From Sphingopyxis sp. LC81 (GTDB lineage Bacteria; Pseudomonadota; Alphaproteobacteria; Sphingomonadales; Sphingomonadaceae), in NCBI RefSeq assembly GCF_000756375.1, contig NZ_JNFD01000043.1, positions 1 to 49,492 on the forward strand: a stretch of 49,492 nucleotides of DNA. The letters are read 5' to 3'. The position numbers and the translations under genes are program-made. This document shows positions 32,794-41,009 of this stretch, piece by piece. The notes beneath the pieces are model-generated. The model had not been told where the DNA came from. It was given only the letters and a program-made list of their open reading frames with translations, and made no database searches. How positions within the stretch are numbered: the first letter of the stretch is position 1; each line of letters begins with the position of its first letter.

Positions 32794-34460
32794 CTGCCCG
32801 CTTCCTCCGCGCGCAACGCCTTGCGGTCGAGCTTGCCGATCATCGTCTTGGGCAGGTTCAGCCGCACCTCGACCTCGCGCACGCGTTCGTGCTTGCCGAG
32901 CTGCGGGTTGAGCCAGGCGGCGAGCGCCTCGCCGCTCACCTGGAACCCATCCTCCAGTGTCACGAACGCCTTGGGCGCTTCGCCGCGATAGGCGTCGGGC
33001 ACGCCGAGCACGATCGCTTCCTTGACCGCGGGATGCTCATAGAGATGCGCCTCGATCACGCTCGGATAGACTTTGAACCCGCCGACCGCGATCATGTCCT
33101 TCAGCCGGTCGACGATGCGGATATAACCGTCGGCCTCGACCACCGCGACGTCGCCGGTGCGCAGCCAGCCGTCGTCGGTGAAGCTGTCCTTGTCCGCGTC
33201 GGGGCGATTCCAGTAACCCTGCATGATCTGCGGTCCCTTGACCGCGAGCTCGCCGGGCTCGCCATCGGGGGCGTCCTTCGTCGGATCCTCCTTGTCGAGC
33301 AGGCGGATGTGCGTCGCGGGGAGCGGCTGGCCGATCGTGCCCGGCTGGACGGGGCCTTCATAGGGGTTGGTCGCCACGACGCCCGAGCTTTCGGTGAGGC
33401 CATAGCCTTCGACGAGCGAGGCGCCGGTCGCCGCGGTGAATTTCTCACGCAATTCACCGGGCATCGGCGCGCCGCCCGAAATGCAGATGCGCAAGCTGGA
33501 GAAGTCGGTCTTTGCGAGATCGGGGTGGTCGAGCAGCGCCTGATACATTGTCGGCACGCCCGGGAGCGCGGTCGTTTTCGTTCGCGTGATCGCGTCGAGC
33601 GCCTGCTTGGCATCGAAGCGCGGCAGCATCGTGATCGAACCACCGTTGAGCACCGTGCGGTTGAGCACGCAGGTGTTCGCGAAGACGTGAAAAAAGGGCA
33701 GCACGCCGAGGATGCGATCGTCGGCGTCATGGTCGGGGTCGATCGCATTCACCTGCCGCGCATTGGCGGTGAGGTTCTGGTGCGTCAGCTTGGCGCCCTT
33801 GGGCGTCCCGGTGGTGCCCCCGGTATATTGGATCAGCGCAATATCCTTTTCGGCGTCGATCGCGACGGCATCGGGTTTGCCATCATTGTCGGTGAGCGCC
33901 GAGAAACGGATGATGCGCGGGTCGGCCGGCAACGCCGCGACTTCGCTGCGCTTGAACAGGCGATAGAGCATCGACTTCGCCGCGGGGAGCCCGCCCGCGA
34001 CCGAGCCGACGACAAGCTGTTTGAGGCTCGATCCGTCGAGCACCTTGAGTGCGGTGGGAAGCAGCGCCGCGGCGCTGATCGTGAACAGCGTCTCGGTGCC
34101 CGAATCCTCCACCTGCGCCTCGAGTTCGGCGACGGTATAGAGCGGCGAGAAATTGACCACCGTCGCCCCGGCGGCGAGCGCGCCATAATAGGCGGCGACA
34201 TAATGCGGGACGTTGGGCAGGAAGAGGCCGACGCGGCTGCCCTTGCCGATCCCGCGCTGCTGCAATCCGCGGGCAACGCGCGCCGCACCGCGCGCAACCT
34301 CGGCATAGCTGAACTCGCGGCCCAGAAAATCGAGCATCGGCGCATCGCCGCGCCGCGCGACGCTGGCGGCGAGCATGTCGGGCAGCGACAGCGGCGCAAA
34401 CTCCTGGTCCCAGGCCGTGGGATGGCGATAATCGGTCGACCAGGAAAAGCGGCTGTCCAT
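32790..34460 (-). CDS. fadD: long-chain acyl-CoA synthetase (AMP-binding)
   Basis: The ATG at 34458-34460 has GAGGAT about ten bases upstream and gives 556 residues, the usual length. A longer open frame upstream lacks coding character. The AMP-binding signature YTGGTTGTPKGA, the substrate gate GYGLTESSG, the GEPGELAVKGPQIMQGYWNRP hinge region and the C-terminal KDMIAVGGFKVYP and KTMIGKLDRK are all present. It activates fatty acids to acyl-CoA for beta-oxidation. Its promoter region holds an inverted repeat at 34494-34515. Its stop overlaps that of the OYE gene by four bases through a shared CTAG. Confidence 0.95.
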   Translation of the reverse strand: MDSRFSWSTDYRHPTAWDQEFAPLSLPDMLAASVARRGDAPMLDFLGREFSYAEVARGAARVARGLQQRGIGKGSRVGLFLPNVPHYVAAYYGALAAGATVVNFSPLYTVAELEAQVEDSGTETLFTISAAALLPTALKVLDGSSLKQLVVGSVAGGLPAAKSMLYRLFKRSEVAALPADPRIIRFSALTDNDGKPDAVAIDAEKDIALIQYTGGTTGTPKGAKLTHQNLTANARQVNAIDPDHDADDRILGVLPFFHVFANTCVLNRTVLNGGSITMLPRFDAKQALDAITRTKTTALPGVPTMYQALLDHPDLAKTDFSSLRICISGGAPMPGELREKFTAATGASLVEGYGLTESSGVVATNPYEGPVQPGTIGQPLPATHIRLLDKEDPTKDAPDGEPGELAVKGPQIMQGYWNRPDADKDSFTDDGWLRTGDVAVVEADGYIRIVDRLKDMIAVGGFKVYPSVIEAHLYEHPAVKEAIVLGVPDAYRGEAPKAFVTLEDGFQVSGEALAAWLNPQLGKHERVREVEVRLNLPKTMIGKLDRKALRAEEAGS

Positions 34461-34493
34461 CGGCGGTGATATCCTCTTCGAATATGCGGGGTT

Positions 34494-34515
34494 CCTTACA
34501 CTAGGGTCAGTAAGG
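34494..34515. promoter_or_regulatory. inverted repeat over the fadD promoter
   Basis: CCTTAC-N10-GTAAGG is a perfect six-base dyad 34-55 bases before the fadD start. Read on the minus strand it overlaps a plausible promoter (CTGACC with CATATT 18 bases on). This spacing is typical of TetR-family operators in fatty acid degradation. Confidence 0.4.
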
Positions 34516-34594
34516 TGATTTGCAACCGGGCTCGCTTGCGGCGCGCAGTCCGGACGGCTAGGCAGCGCATATTGTCTTCGCCAGGGGTTTTGCC

Positions 34595-35131
34595 ATGCTG
34601 CAGCTGTCATCGCGCGTCGCCGCGCCATTCGTCGTACTCGCCTGCGCGCTCGCCGTTCCGGCCGCCGCGAAGGACAAGCTGCCGCCGGCACAGCCTGCGC
34701 AGATCCGGGAGCTCTATGCGTGCCGCGACATCGCCGATCCGGCGGCGCGCCTCGCCTGTTTCGACCGCGAGGTCGGCGAGCTGTCGACCGCCGATCAGGC
34801 GCGCGAAATCACTTTCACCGACCGCGAGACCGCCAAAAAGGCGCGGCGCGGGCTGTTCGGCTTTGCCTTCCCCAAGCTCGGCGGAATTTTCGGCGGCGAT
34901 GAGGATGAGGTCAAGGAGATCGAAACGACGATCCGCTCGGCGAGCATCGACCGGTCGGGCAAATATACGCTGGTGATGGAAGATGACGCGGTGTGGGTGC
35001 AGATCGACACCACCAGCCTGCCGCGCCAGCCGAAGGCGGGGCAGAAGGTGAAGATCAAGGTCGCGACGATGGGCAGCTATTTCGCGTCCATCGACGGCGG
35101 CCGCACGATCCGCATGAAGCGCGACCGCTGA
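34595..35131 (+). CDS. periplasmic protein of unknown function
   Basis: This 178-residue protein has a signal peptide (FVVLACALAVPAAAKD, cleavage near AAA). The first part contains LYACRDIADPAARLACFDREV, a pattern with two cysteines known from several exported alphaproteobacterial proteins. A basic stretch (TAKKARRGLFG) is followed by a beta-rich C-terminal domain (TLVMEDDAVWVQIDTT, VKIKVATMGSYFASIDGG) that resembles a small OB or SH3-like fold. AGGGG precedes the ATG. It is read divergently from fadD and followed 49 bases later by the PabB-PabC fusion gene. Confidence 0.82.
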   Translation: MLQLSSRVAAPFVVLACALAVPAAAKDKLPPAQPAQIRELYACRDIADPAARLACFDREVGELSTADQAREITFTDRETAKKARRGLFGFAFPKLGGIFGGDEDEVKEIETTIRSASIDRSGKYTLVMEDDAVWVQIDTTSLPRQPKAGQKVKIKVATMGSYFASIDGGRTIRMKRDR

Positions 35132-35180
35132 CAACCGCCGGCGCGATCGACACCCGTGACCTAGCGATGACGATACAGCG

Positions 35181-37013
35181 ATGACGGGCGGCGACGCGAT
35201 CCCGCTTCCGGGGCCGGGCTGTCCGCCCTTCGTGCTGCTCGACGACGCGCGCGCCGAGGGCGCGGCGGCGGCGCGGCTGTTCGCCTGCCCGGTCGAAGTG
35301 CTGACCGCCCATTCCGCGGCCGAGGTTCCGGCGCTGCTTTCGGCGCTCGAAGCGGCGCAGGCGCGCGGGCTCCACGCGGCGGGCTATCTGACGTACGAGG
35401 CGGGCAAGGCGCTCGCGCCGGCATGGCGCGGGGCGGTCGATGCCGAAACCGGCGATGCGCCGCTCGGCTGGTTCGGGCTGTTCGACACGGTCCGGCGGAT
35501 CGATGCCGACAAGGTGGCGGACCTGCTCCCCGATCCGGCGTCGGCGTGGATCGGCAAGGTCGCGCCGCGCGTCGCGCGCGCCGACTATCTGGCCGCGGTC
35601 GAAGCCGTGCTCGGGCTGATCCGTGCGGGCGACATCTATCAGGCGAATTTCACCTTTCGCGCCGACGTTCCCGTGCGCGGCAATCCGCTCGCGGTTCATG
35701 CACGGCTGCGCCGCACCGCGCGCGCGGGTTATGGCGGGGTGATCTGGACCGGCGAACAGGCGATCGTCTCGCACTCGCCCGAGCTCTTCTTCGCGCTGCG
35801 GGGCGGGCAGGTGATGGCGCGGCCGATGAAGGGAACCGCGGCGCGGCTTTCCGATCCCGAGGCCGATGCGGCCGCGGCGCGCGAGCTTGCCGAAGATCCC
35901 AAGCAGCGCGCCGAAAATCTGATGATCGTCGACCTGATCCGCAACGACCTGTCGCGCGTCGCGGTGCCGGGGTCGGTCGCGGTGCCTGACCTGTTCCGTG
36001 TCGAAAGCTTTCCGACGATCCACCAGCTCGTCTCCGATGTCAGTGCGCGCCTGCCCGAGGGCGCCGGGGCGGTCGACGTGTTGCGCGCCGCTTTTCCGTG
36101 CGGGTCGATCACCGGGGCGCCGAAAGTGCGCGCGATGGAAATCATCGACGAGCTGGAATCGGGTGCGCGCGGGCTTTATACGGGCTCGATCGGGTTCATT
36201 GAGCCGGGGGGCGATGCGGCATTCAATGTTGCGATCCGGACGCTTTTGTTACCGCAAAGCGCCTTGCAGGACGGTCCTGCTTGCGCCACGCTGGGACTGG
36301 GCTCCGGAATCGTCGCCGACAGCGAACCGGTTGAAGAATGGCGCGAATGTCTGGCCAAGGGGGAATTTGTGGGCGCAGCGGGGGAAAGCTTCGACCTCAT
36401 CGAAACGATGTTCTTCGATCCGGTCGAAGGCGTCCAGCGGATCGAGGGGCATCTGGCGCGGATGAAGGCGAGCGCCGCGGCGCTGGGTTTCACCTTCGAC
36501 CGGCACGGCGCGCGCAACGTCCTGCAATCGGCGACCTTCCGCCTGCGCAGCGCCGCGCGGGTGCGGATGCGGCTCGCGCCGTCGGGCGCGCTCGCGATCG
36601 AGGTGTCGCCGCTGCCACGGCTCGCCGAGCTGCCGGTGCCCGTCGCGGTGCGTCCCGCGCCGATGGCCGCCGACGATTTCCGCCTGACGCACAAGACGAG
36701 CCTGCGCGCCGCCTATGACAGCGCGCGGCACGCGAGCGGCGCCGCCGAGGTCGTCTTCGTCGACGAGCCCGGCTTCGTCACCGAGGGCAGCTGGAGCAAT
36801 ATTTTCGTCGAGCGCGACGGCCAGTTGCTCACCCCGCCGCTCGCGCTCGGGCTGCTTCCCGGGGTGCTGCGCGCCGAGCTGATCGACAAGGGGCGCGCGG
36901 TCGAATCGCACCTGCGGCTCGCCGATCTGGAGAGCGGATTCTTCATCGGCAATTCGCTGCGCGGACTGATCCCGGCGCGGCTGGCGGACGCTGCGGCATC
37001 CGCGATAGGCTGA
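35181..37013 (+). CDS. pabBC: aminodeoxychorismate synthase component I fused to aminodeoxychorismate lyase (PabB-PabC)
   Basis: This 610-residue protein carries two enzymes of p-aminobenzoate (folate) synthesis. Residues about 1-400 are PabB-like, with chorismate-binding motifs such as IYQANFTFRADV, AENLMIVDLIRNDLS and CGSITGAPKVRAMEIIDELE. About 410-610 is a class IV aminotransferase/ADC lyase, with THKTSLR carrying the likely PLP lysine and EVVFVDEPGFVTEGSWSNIF. Together they convert chorismate to 4-amino-4-deoxychorismate and then p-aminobenzoate, given ammonia from PabA. PabA is not in the window. No strong ribosome binding site is seen. Confidence 0.93.
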   Translation: MTGGDAIPLPGPGCPPFVLLDDARAEGAAAARLFACPVEVLTAHSAAEVPALLSALEAAQARGLHAAGYLTYEAGKALAPAWRGAVDAETGDAPLGWFGLFDTVRRIDADKVADLLPDPASAWIGKVAPRVARADYLAAVEAVLGLIRAGDIYQANFTFRADVPVRGNPLAVHARLRRTARAGYGGVIWTGEQAIVSHSPELFFALRGGQVMARPMKGTAARLSDPEADAAAARELAEDPKQRAENLMIVDLIRNDLSRVAVPGSVAVPDLFRVESFPTIHQLVSDVSARLPEGAGAVDVLRAAFPCGSITGAPKVRAMEIIDELESGARGLYTGSIGFIEPGGDAAFNVAIRTLLLPQSALQDGPACATLGLGSGIVADSEPVEEWRECLAKGEFVGAAGESFDLIETMFFDPVEGVQRIEGHLARMKASAAALGFTFDRHGARNVLQSATFRLRSAARVRMRLAPSGALAIEVSPLPRLAELPVPVAVRPAPMAADDFRLTHKTSLRAAYDSARHASGAAEVVFVDEPGFVTEGSWSNIFVERDGQLLTPPLALGLLPGVLRAELIDKGRAVESHLRLADLESGFFIGNSLRGLIPARLADAAASAIG

Positions 37014-37140
37014 CCTGCCATCTGCATAGGTAAATTATCAACCAGCGCGCTTGCGAATATCGGTCAGAGGCTTTAGGCGCGGCCGCGCGCAATTTCCTGT
37101 CCTTTTGCAGCCGACCGCGCAAGCCACGGAAGATATCGTC

Positions 37141-38352
37141 ATGTCGCTGAAGCCCCATGTCTCCGCCGCCCTCAACCGCATCCAGCCGTCGGCAACGCTC
37201 GCGATGACCGCGCGCGTGACGGCGCTGAAAGCCGCGGGCGTCGATGTGATCGGTCTCAGCGCCGGCGAGCCCGATTTCGACACCCCCGATTTCGTCAAGG
37301 AAGCGGCGATCGAGGCGATCCGCAACGGCCAGACCAAATATACGCTCGTCGACGGCACCGTCGCGCTGAAGGAAGCGATCCGCGGCAAGTTTCGCCGCGA
37401 CAATGGGCTCGATTTCGGGCTCGACCAGATTTCGGTCAACGTCGGCGGCAAGCACACCCTGTTCAACGCGCTCGTCGCGACCGTCGACAAGGGCGATGAG
37501 GTGATCATCCCCGCACCCTATTGGGTGAGCTATCCCGACATCGTCGCCTTCGCGGGCGGCACGCCGGTGATCATCGAGGGCACCGCGGCGCAGAATTACA
37601 AGATCACGCCGGCGCAGCTCGACGCCGCGATCACGCCGAAGACGCGCTGGGTGATGTTCAACTCGCCGTCGAACCCGTCGGGCGCCGCCTATTCGGGCGA
37701 GGAACTCGACGCGCTTGGCGAAGTCATCCGTCGTCACCCGCATGTGATGGTGATGACCGACGATATGTACGAGCATGTCTGGTACGCCGATTTCGCCTTC
37801 ACGACCTTCGCGCAGCGCTGCCCCGACCTGATCGACCGCATCCTGACGGTGAACGGCTGTTCGAAAGCCTATGCGATGACCGGCTGGCGCATCGGCTATG
37901 CCGGCGGCCCCGCGTGGATCATCAAGGCGATGGGCAAGCTCCAGTCGCAGTCGACGTCGAACCCCTGTTCGATCGCGCAGGCCGCCGCCGCCGCCGCGCT
38001 CGGCGGCCCGCAGCATTTCCTCGACGACCGCAACGCCGCGTTCAGGAAGCGTCGCGACATGGTCGTCGCGATGCTCAACGACGCGCCCGGCCTCAACTGC
38101 CCGGTCCCCGATGGCGCTTTCTATGTCTATCCCGACGCGTCGGGCTGCATCGGCAAGAAGACCCCCGACGGCAAGCTGATCGACAGCGACGAGGCGCTCA
38201 TCGACTATTTCCTCGACAGCGCGAAGGTCGCGGCGGTGCACGGCGGCGCCTTTGGCCTGTCGCCGGCGTTCCGCGTCTCCTACGCGACGTCGGAAGCGGT
38301 GCTCAAGGAAGCGTGCGTGCGCATCCAGCAGGCGTGCGCAGCGCTCAGCTAA
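37141..38352 (+). CDS. aatA: pyridoxal phosphate-dependent aspartate aminotransferase (class I)
   Basis: This 403-residue enzyme has the class I aminotransferase pattern of alphaproteobacterial aspartate aminotransferases: LSAGEPDFDTPDFV near the N-terminus, FNSPSNPSGAAYS, and NGCSKAYAMTGWRIGYAGG with the PLP-binding lysine and the C-terminal phosphate contact. The ATG at 37141 gives a normal N-terminus (MSLKPHVSAALNR) and has GGAAG about nine bases upstream. It exchanges amino groups between aspartate and 2-oxoglutarate in the cytoplasm; some relatives also act on aromatic amino acids or prephenate. A 127-base gap separates it from pabBC. Confidence 0.93.
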   Translation: MSLKPHVSAALNRIQPSATLAMTARVTALKAAGVDVIGLSAGEPDFDTPDFVKEAAIEAIRNGQTKYTLVDGTVALKEAIRGKFRRDNGLDFGLDQISVNVGGKHTLFNALVATVDKGDEVIIPAPYWVSYPDIVAFAGGTPVIIEGTAAQNYKITPAQLDAAITPKTRWVMFNSPSNPSGAAYSGEELDALGEVIRRHPHVMVMTDDMYEHVWYADFAFTTFAQRCPDLIDRILTVNGCSKAYAMTGWRIGYAGGPAWIIKAMGKLQSQSTSNPCSIAQAAAAAALGGPQHFLDDRNAAFRKRRDMVVAMLNDAPGLNCPVPDGAFYVYPDASGCIGKKTPDGKLIDSDEALIDYFLDSAKVAAVHGGAFGLSPAFRVSYATSEAVLKEACVRIQQACAALS

Positions 38353-38579
38353 GCGGCATTTCAGCCGCGCACGATTATTTTGTACCGATCGGTCTTGTAA
38401 TCGCGGCGGCGGCGACTATTTGAACCTGAACGGCGGTTAACCGCCCGGTTCACCGGATAGTAAGTCATTTCCGTTAAGGGTGACTGCCATCACTGCACGG
38501 CTGGTCGGGGCGCTCCATATCGTCGGTGTAACCAAAGCGGCAAAAGCCGCGAATCGACAAGATATGAAAAGAGGCCCAT

Positions 38580-38687
38580 ATGCTCTCCATGCTCCGCTCC
38601 GACTGGTTCCTGACCATGCTCGCTGGCTTCGCGATTGGCGCAACCTACATCGTGCTCAATCAGCCGGCGCTGCCGATCCCGGCGTGA
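38580..38687 (+). CDS. 35-residue membrane microprotein, translationally coupled to msrA
   Basis: The ATG at 38580 has AAGAGG five bases upstream. The 35-codon frame encodes one predicted membrane helix (WFLTMLAGFAIGATYIVL) preceded by a short charged start, and ends LPIPA. Its TGA stop overlaps the GTG start of msrA (GTGA at 38684-38687), the classic form of translational coupling. No homologue is recognised. It is shorter than usual annotation limits. It is most likely a small inner-membrane peptide expressed with MsrA; a leader peptide role is an alternative. Confidence 0.7.
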   Translation: MLSMLRSDWFLTMLAGFAIGATYIVLNQPALPIPA

Positions 38688-39373
38688 CGCCGCTGCGGCG
38701 CAGCCTCTCGCTTCGCGCCGCCACGGCGCTGGTTGCAGGCGCGATCGTCGCGCAATGCACCCCGGCGCAGGCCGAAAGCGTCGTCAAGCTGCCCGCCGCA
38801 CTCGTCGATCCCGCCGTCAATGCGAAACGCGCGACCGCGGTGCTTGCCGGGGGCTGCTTCTGGGGCGTCGAAGGCGTCTTTTCCAACGTCAAAGGCGTGA
38901 TTTCGGTCGAATCGGGCTATCATGGCGGCAGCGCCGCGACCGCCAAATATGAACTGACCCACGATGGCAAATCGGGTCATGCCGAGGCAGTCCGCATCGT
39001 CTATGACCCGTCGCAGGTCAGCTATGGCAGTCTGCTTCGCATCCTCTTTTCGGTGATCGCTGACCCGACGCTCAAAAATCGTCAGGGTCCCGACACGGGC
39101 CCGCAATATCGCGCCGCCATCGTCCCGCTCGACGCCAGCCAGCGCCAGGTCGCGACCGCCTATCTGTCGCAGATCGGCGGCGGCAAATATTTCGCCAAGC
39201 CCCTCGTCGTCCCGGTCGAGGCGTATAAGCGTTTTTATCCCGCCGAAGCGAACCACCAGGATTTCATGCGCCGCAACCCCAAGAACGGCTATATCCTGCG
39301 CTGGGACGCACCCAAGCTGGCGGCGCTGAAGCGGCTCTATCCCGATATGGTGCGGGCGAAGCCAGCACCCTGA
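38684..39373 (+). CDS. msrA: peptide methionine sulphoxide reductase MsrA, exported
   Basis: The GTG at 38684 overlaps the stop of the upstream microprotein. The 229-residue product has a signal peptide (LRAATALVAGAIVAQCTPAQA, cleavage near residue 30), so it repairs S-methionine sulphoxides in periplasmic proteins. The catalytic motif is GGCFWGVE with C58, and GYHGGSA, KSGHAEAVRIVYDP and YRAAI support the family. The C-terminus contains QDFMRRNPKNGYI. MsrB is not adjacent. The last 24 bases and stop are repeated 31 bases later. Confidence 0.95.
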   Translation: MTPLRRSLSLRAATALVAGAIVAQCTPAQAESVVKLPAALVDPAVNAKRATAVLAGGCFWGVEGVFSNVKGVISVESGYHGGSAATAKYELTHDGKSGHAEAVRIVYDPSQVSYGSLLRILFSVIADPTLKNRQGPDTGPQYRAAIVPLDASQRQVATAYLSQIGGGKYFAKPLVVPVEAYKRFYPAEANHQDFMRRNPKNGYILRWDAPKLAALKRLYPDMVRAKPAP

Positions 39374-39404
39374 CAACGGCGTGCGGGCGAAGCCCGCGTC
39401 CTGA
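39350..39404. repeat. tandem duplication of the 3' end of msrA
   Basis: Positions 39350-39373 (GTGCGGGCGAAGCCAGCACC plus CTGA, including the stop) recur at 39381-39404 with 21 of 24 positions identical, a period of 31 bases. This looks like a local duplication of the gene end, or a small repeated 3' structure. Confidence 0.6.
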
Positions 39405-39541
39405 AACCGCCCGGTTCCGCCGTTGGTCGCGGCAGAAGAATCATTCACCGCAAATCGCTGGCCCCTCCCGCGTGCCTGCGTGACGCAGGAAAAGCCCGAA
39501 CGGGGTCGGGATGCTATAAAAGTCGCAAATGCGGGGTTTGG

Positions 39542-40687
39542 ATGAAGTTTGAGTTTTCCGGCAGGCCGCTCCTCGCCGTGACGATGAGCGCCGCGGTGCT
39601 TGCGGGTTGCGTCAGCAGCGCCGCGATCGTGCCGCAGCCGCGCGCGCAGCAACCGGCGGCGGTGCGTGGCCCGTCCGGCGCGGTCACCGTTCCGATCGGC
39701 CAGCCGGTGCGTTCGCAAATGCCGCGCCCGGCAGGACCGCTCGATCCCGGCTTTCGCCGCGCTCCCGCCGGCCTCAACGATCGCATCTTCGAATTATGGC
39801 GCGCCTTCCCGGGCAAGACCGGCATTGCGGTGCAGCGCATCGACGGCGAATGGTCATTGTCGCAGCGCGGCGCCGAGTTGTTCCCGCAGCAGAGCGTGTC
39901 GAAGCTGTGGGTCACGCTCACCGTGCTCGACGCGGTCGATCAGGGGCGGATGACGATGGACCAGCGCGTCCGCATCGGCCCCGAGGATCTCACCCTGTTC
40001 CACCAGCCGATCGCGGCGCGCGTGCGCGCCGAGGGTTCGGTGACGATGAGCGTCCGCGACCTCATCGAAACCGCGATCACGCACAGCGACAACACCGCGA
40101 ACGACAGCCTGCTGCGCACCGTCGGCGGCCCGAGCGCAGTGCGCGCTTTCGTCGCGAAAAAGGACCTCGGCTCGATCCGCTTCGGTCCGGGTGAGCGCTT
40201 GTTGCAGGCGGGGACCGCCGGGCTGACCTGGCAGCAAAGCTATTCGGTCGGCCGCAATTTCGAGGCCGCGCGCGCCGCGCTGTCGGCCGCGACGCGCCAG
40301 GCCGCGATGAACAATTACCTCGCCAATCCCGTCGACGGCGCGAGCCCGGCCGCGATCGCGAGCGCGCTCACGCGGCTCGCACGCGGCACCTTGCTTTCGC
40401 CCGAATCGACCGAATATCTGCAAGGCGTGATGAGCCGGACACGAAGCGGGCCGCGCCGGCTCAAGGCCGGTCTGCCGCCGGGCTGGCAGTTCATGCACAA
40501 GACCGGCACCGGGCAGAATCTGGGCGGCATGACCGCGGGCTATAACGACATCGGCATCGCGACCGCGCCCGACGGCACGCGCTATGCGATCGTCGTGATG
40601 ATGGGTAGCACGACCTCGGGCATTCCGGCGCGCATGGCGCTGATGCAGTCGGTCTCGTCGGCCGTCGCCGAATATCACGGAAGGTAA
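39542..40687 (+). CDS. class A beta-lactamase-fold serine hydrolase, lipoprotein
   Basis: This 381-residue protein begins with a lipoprotein signal (VLAGC, C23) and a Pro/Ala-rich linker. The serine hydrolase motifs are S118-VS-K121, SDN at 182-184 and KTG at 320-322. The glutamate of the omega loop is not clear: E218-RLLQ occupies the likely place but lacks the usual Asn at the end. It may therefore be a weak beta-lactamase or a peptidase of the same fold rather than a true resistance enzyme. A TATAAA precedes it by about 22-27 bases. The next gene starts six bases after its stop. Confidence 0.88.
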   Translation: MKFEFSGRPLLAVTMSAAVLAGCVSSAAIVPQPRAQQPAAVRGPSGAVTVPIGQPVRSQMPRPAGPLDPGFRRAPAGLNDRIFELWRAFPGKTGIAVQRIDGEWSLSQRGAELFPQQSVSKLWVTLTVLDAVDQGRMTMDQRVRIGPEDLTLFHQPIAARVRAEGSVTMSVRDLIETAITHSDNTANDSLLRTVGGPSAVRAFVAKKDLGSIRFGPGERLLQAGTAGLTWQQSYSVGRNFEAARAALSAATRQAAMNNYLANPVDGASPAAIASALTRLARGTLLSPESTEYLQGVMSRTRSGPRRLKAGLPPGWQFMHKTGTGQNLGGMTAGYNDIGIATAPDGTRYAIVVMMGSTTSGIPARMALMQSVSSAVAEYHGR

Positions 40688-40693
40688 TCGAGG

Positions 40694-41005
40694 ATGAAGC
40701 TTGCTGCCCTGCCGCTGGCCCTGCTGGCGCTCGCGCTCGCCGGATGTGCGACGCCCGAAACGCGGCTGCGCACCGGCCTCAACAATGCCGGCCTGTCGAA
40801 GGCGATGTCGGCGTGCATGGCCGAACGCATGGTCGACCGGCTGTCGCTGGTCCAGCTGCGCCGCCTGTCGGCGCTCGGCAGCCTCAAGGACAAGCGCGTC
40901 ACCGATCTCTCGCTCGACCAGTTTTTTCACAAGGTCCGCGCGCTCAAGGATCCCGAGATCCTGACGGTGTCGACCAGCTCCGCCGCGCTCTGCGCGCTGC
41001 GCTAA
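40694..41005 (+). CDS. small lipoprotein of unknown function
   Basis: This 103-residue protein has a lipobox (LALALAGC, C18) and a mature part that is mostly helical (LRRLSALGSLKDK, LDQFFHKVRALKD) with three further cysteines. GAGG lies just before the ATG. It starts six bases after the beta-lactamase-fold gene, so they are probably in one operon. No family is recognised. It ends four bases before the convergent M23 peptidase gene. Confidence 0.8.
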   Translation: MKLAALPLALLALALAGCATPETRLRTGLNNAGLSKAMSACMAERMVDRLSLVQLRRLSALGSLKDKRVTDLSLDQFFHKVRALKDPEILTVSTSSAALCALR

Positions 41006-41009
41006 GCCG

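Noticed and set aside
39542..40687. Antibiotic resistance cassette
   Set aside because: The beta-lactamase-fold gene is in a core chromosomal setting without mobile elements and lacks a clear omega-loop Glu/Asn pair.
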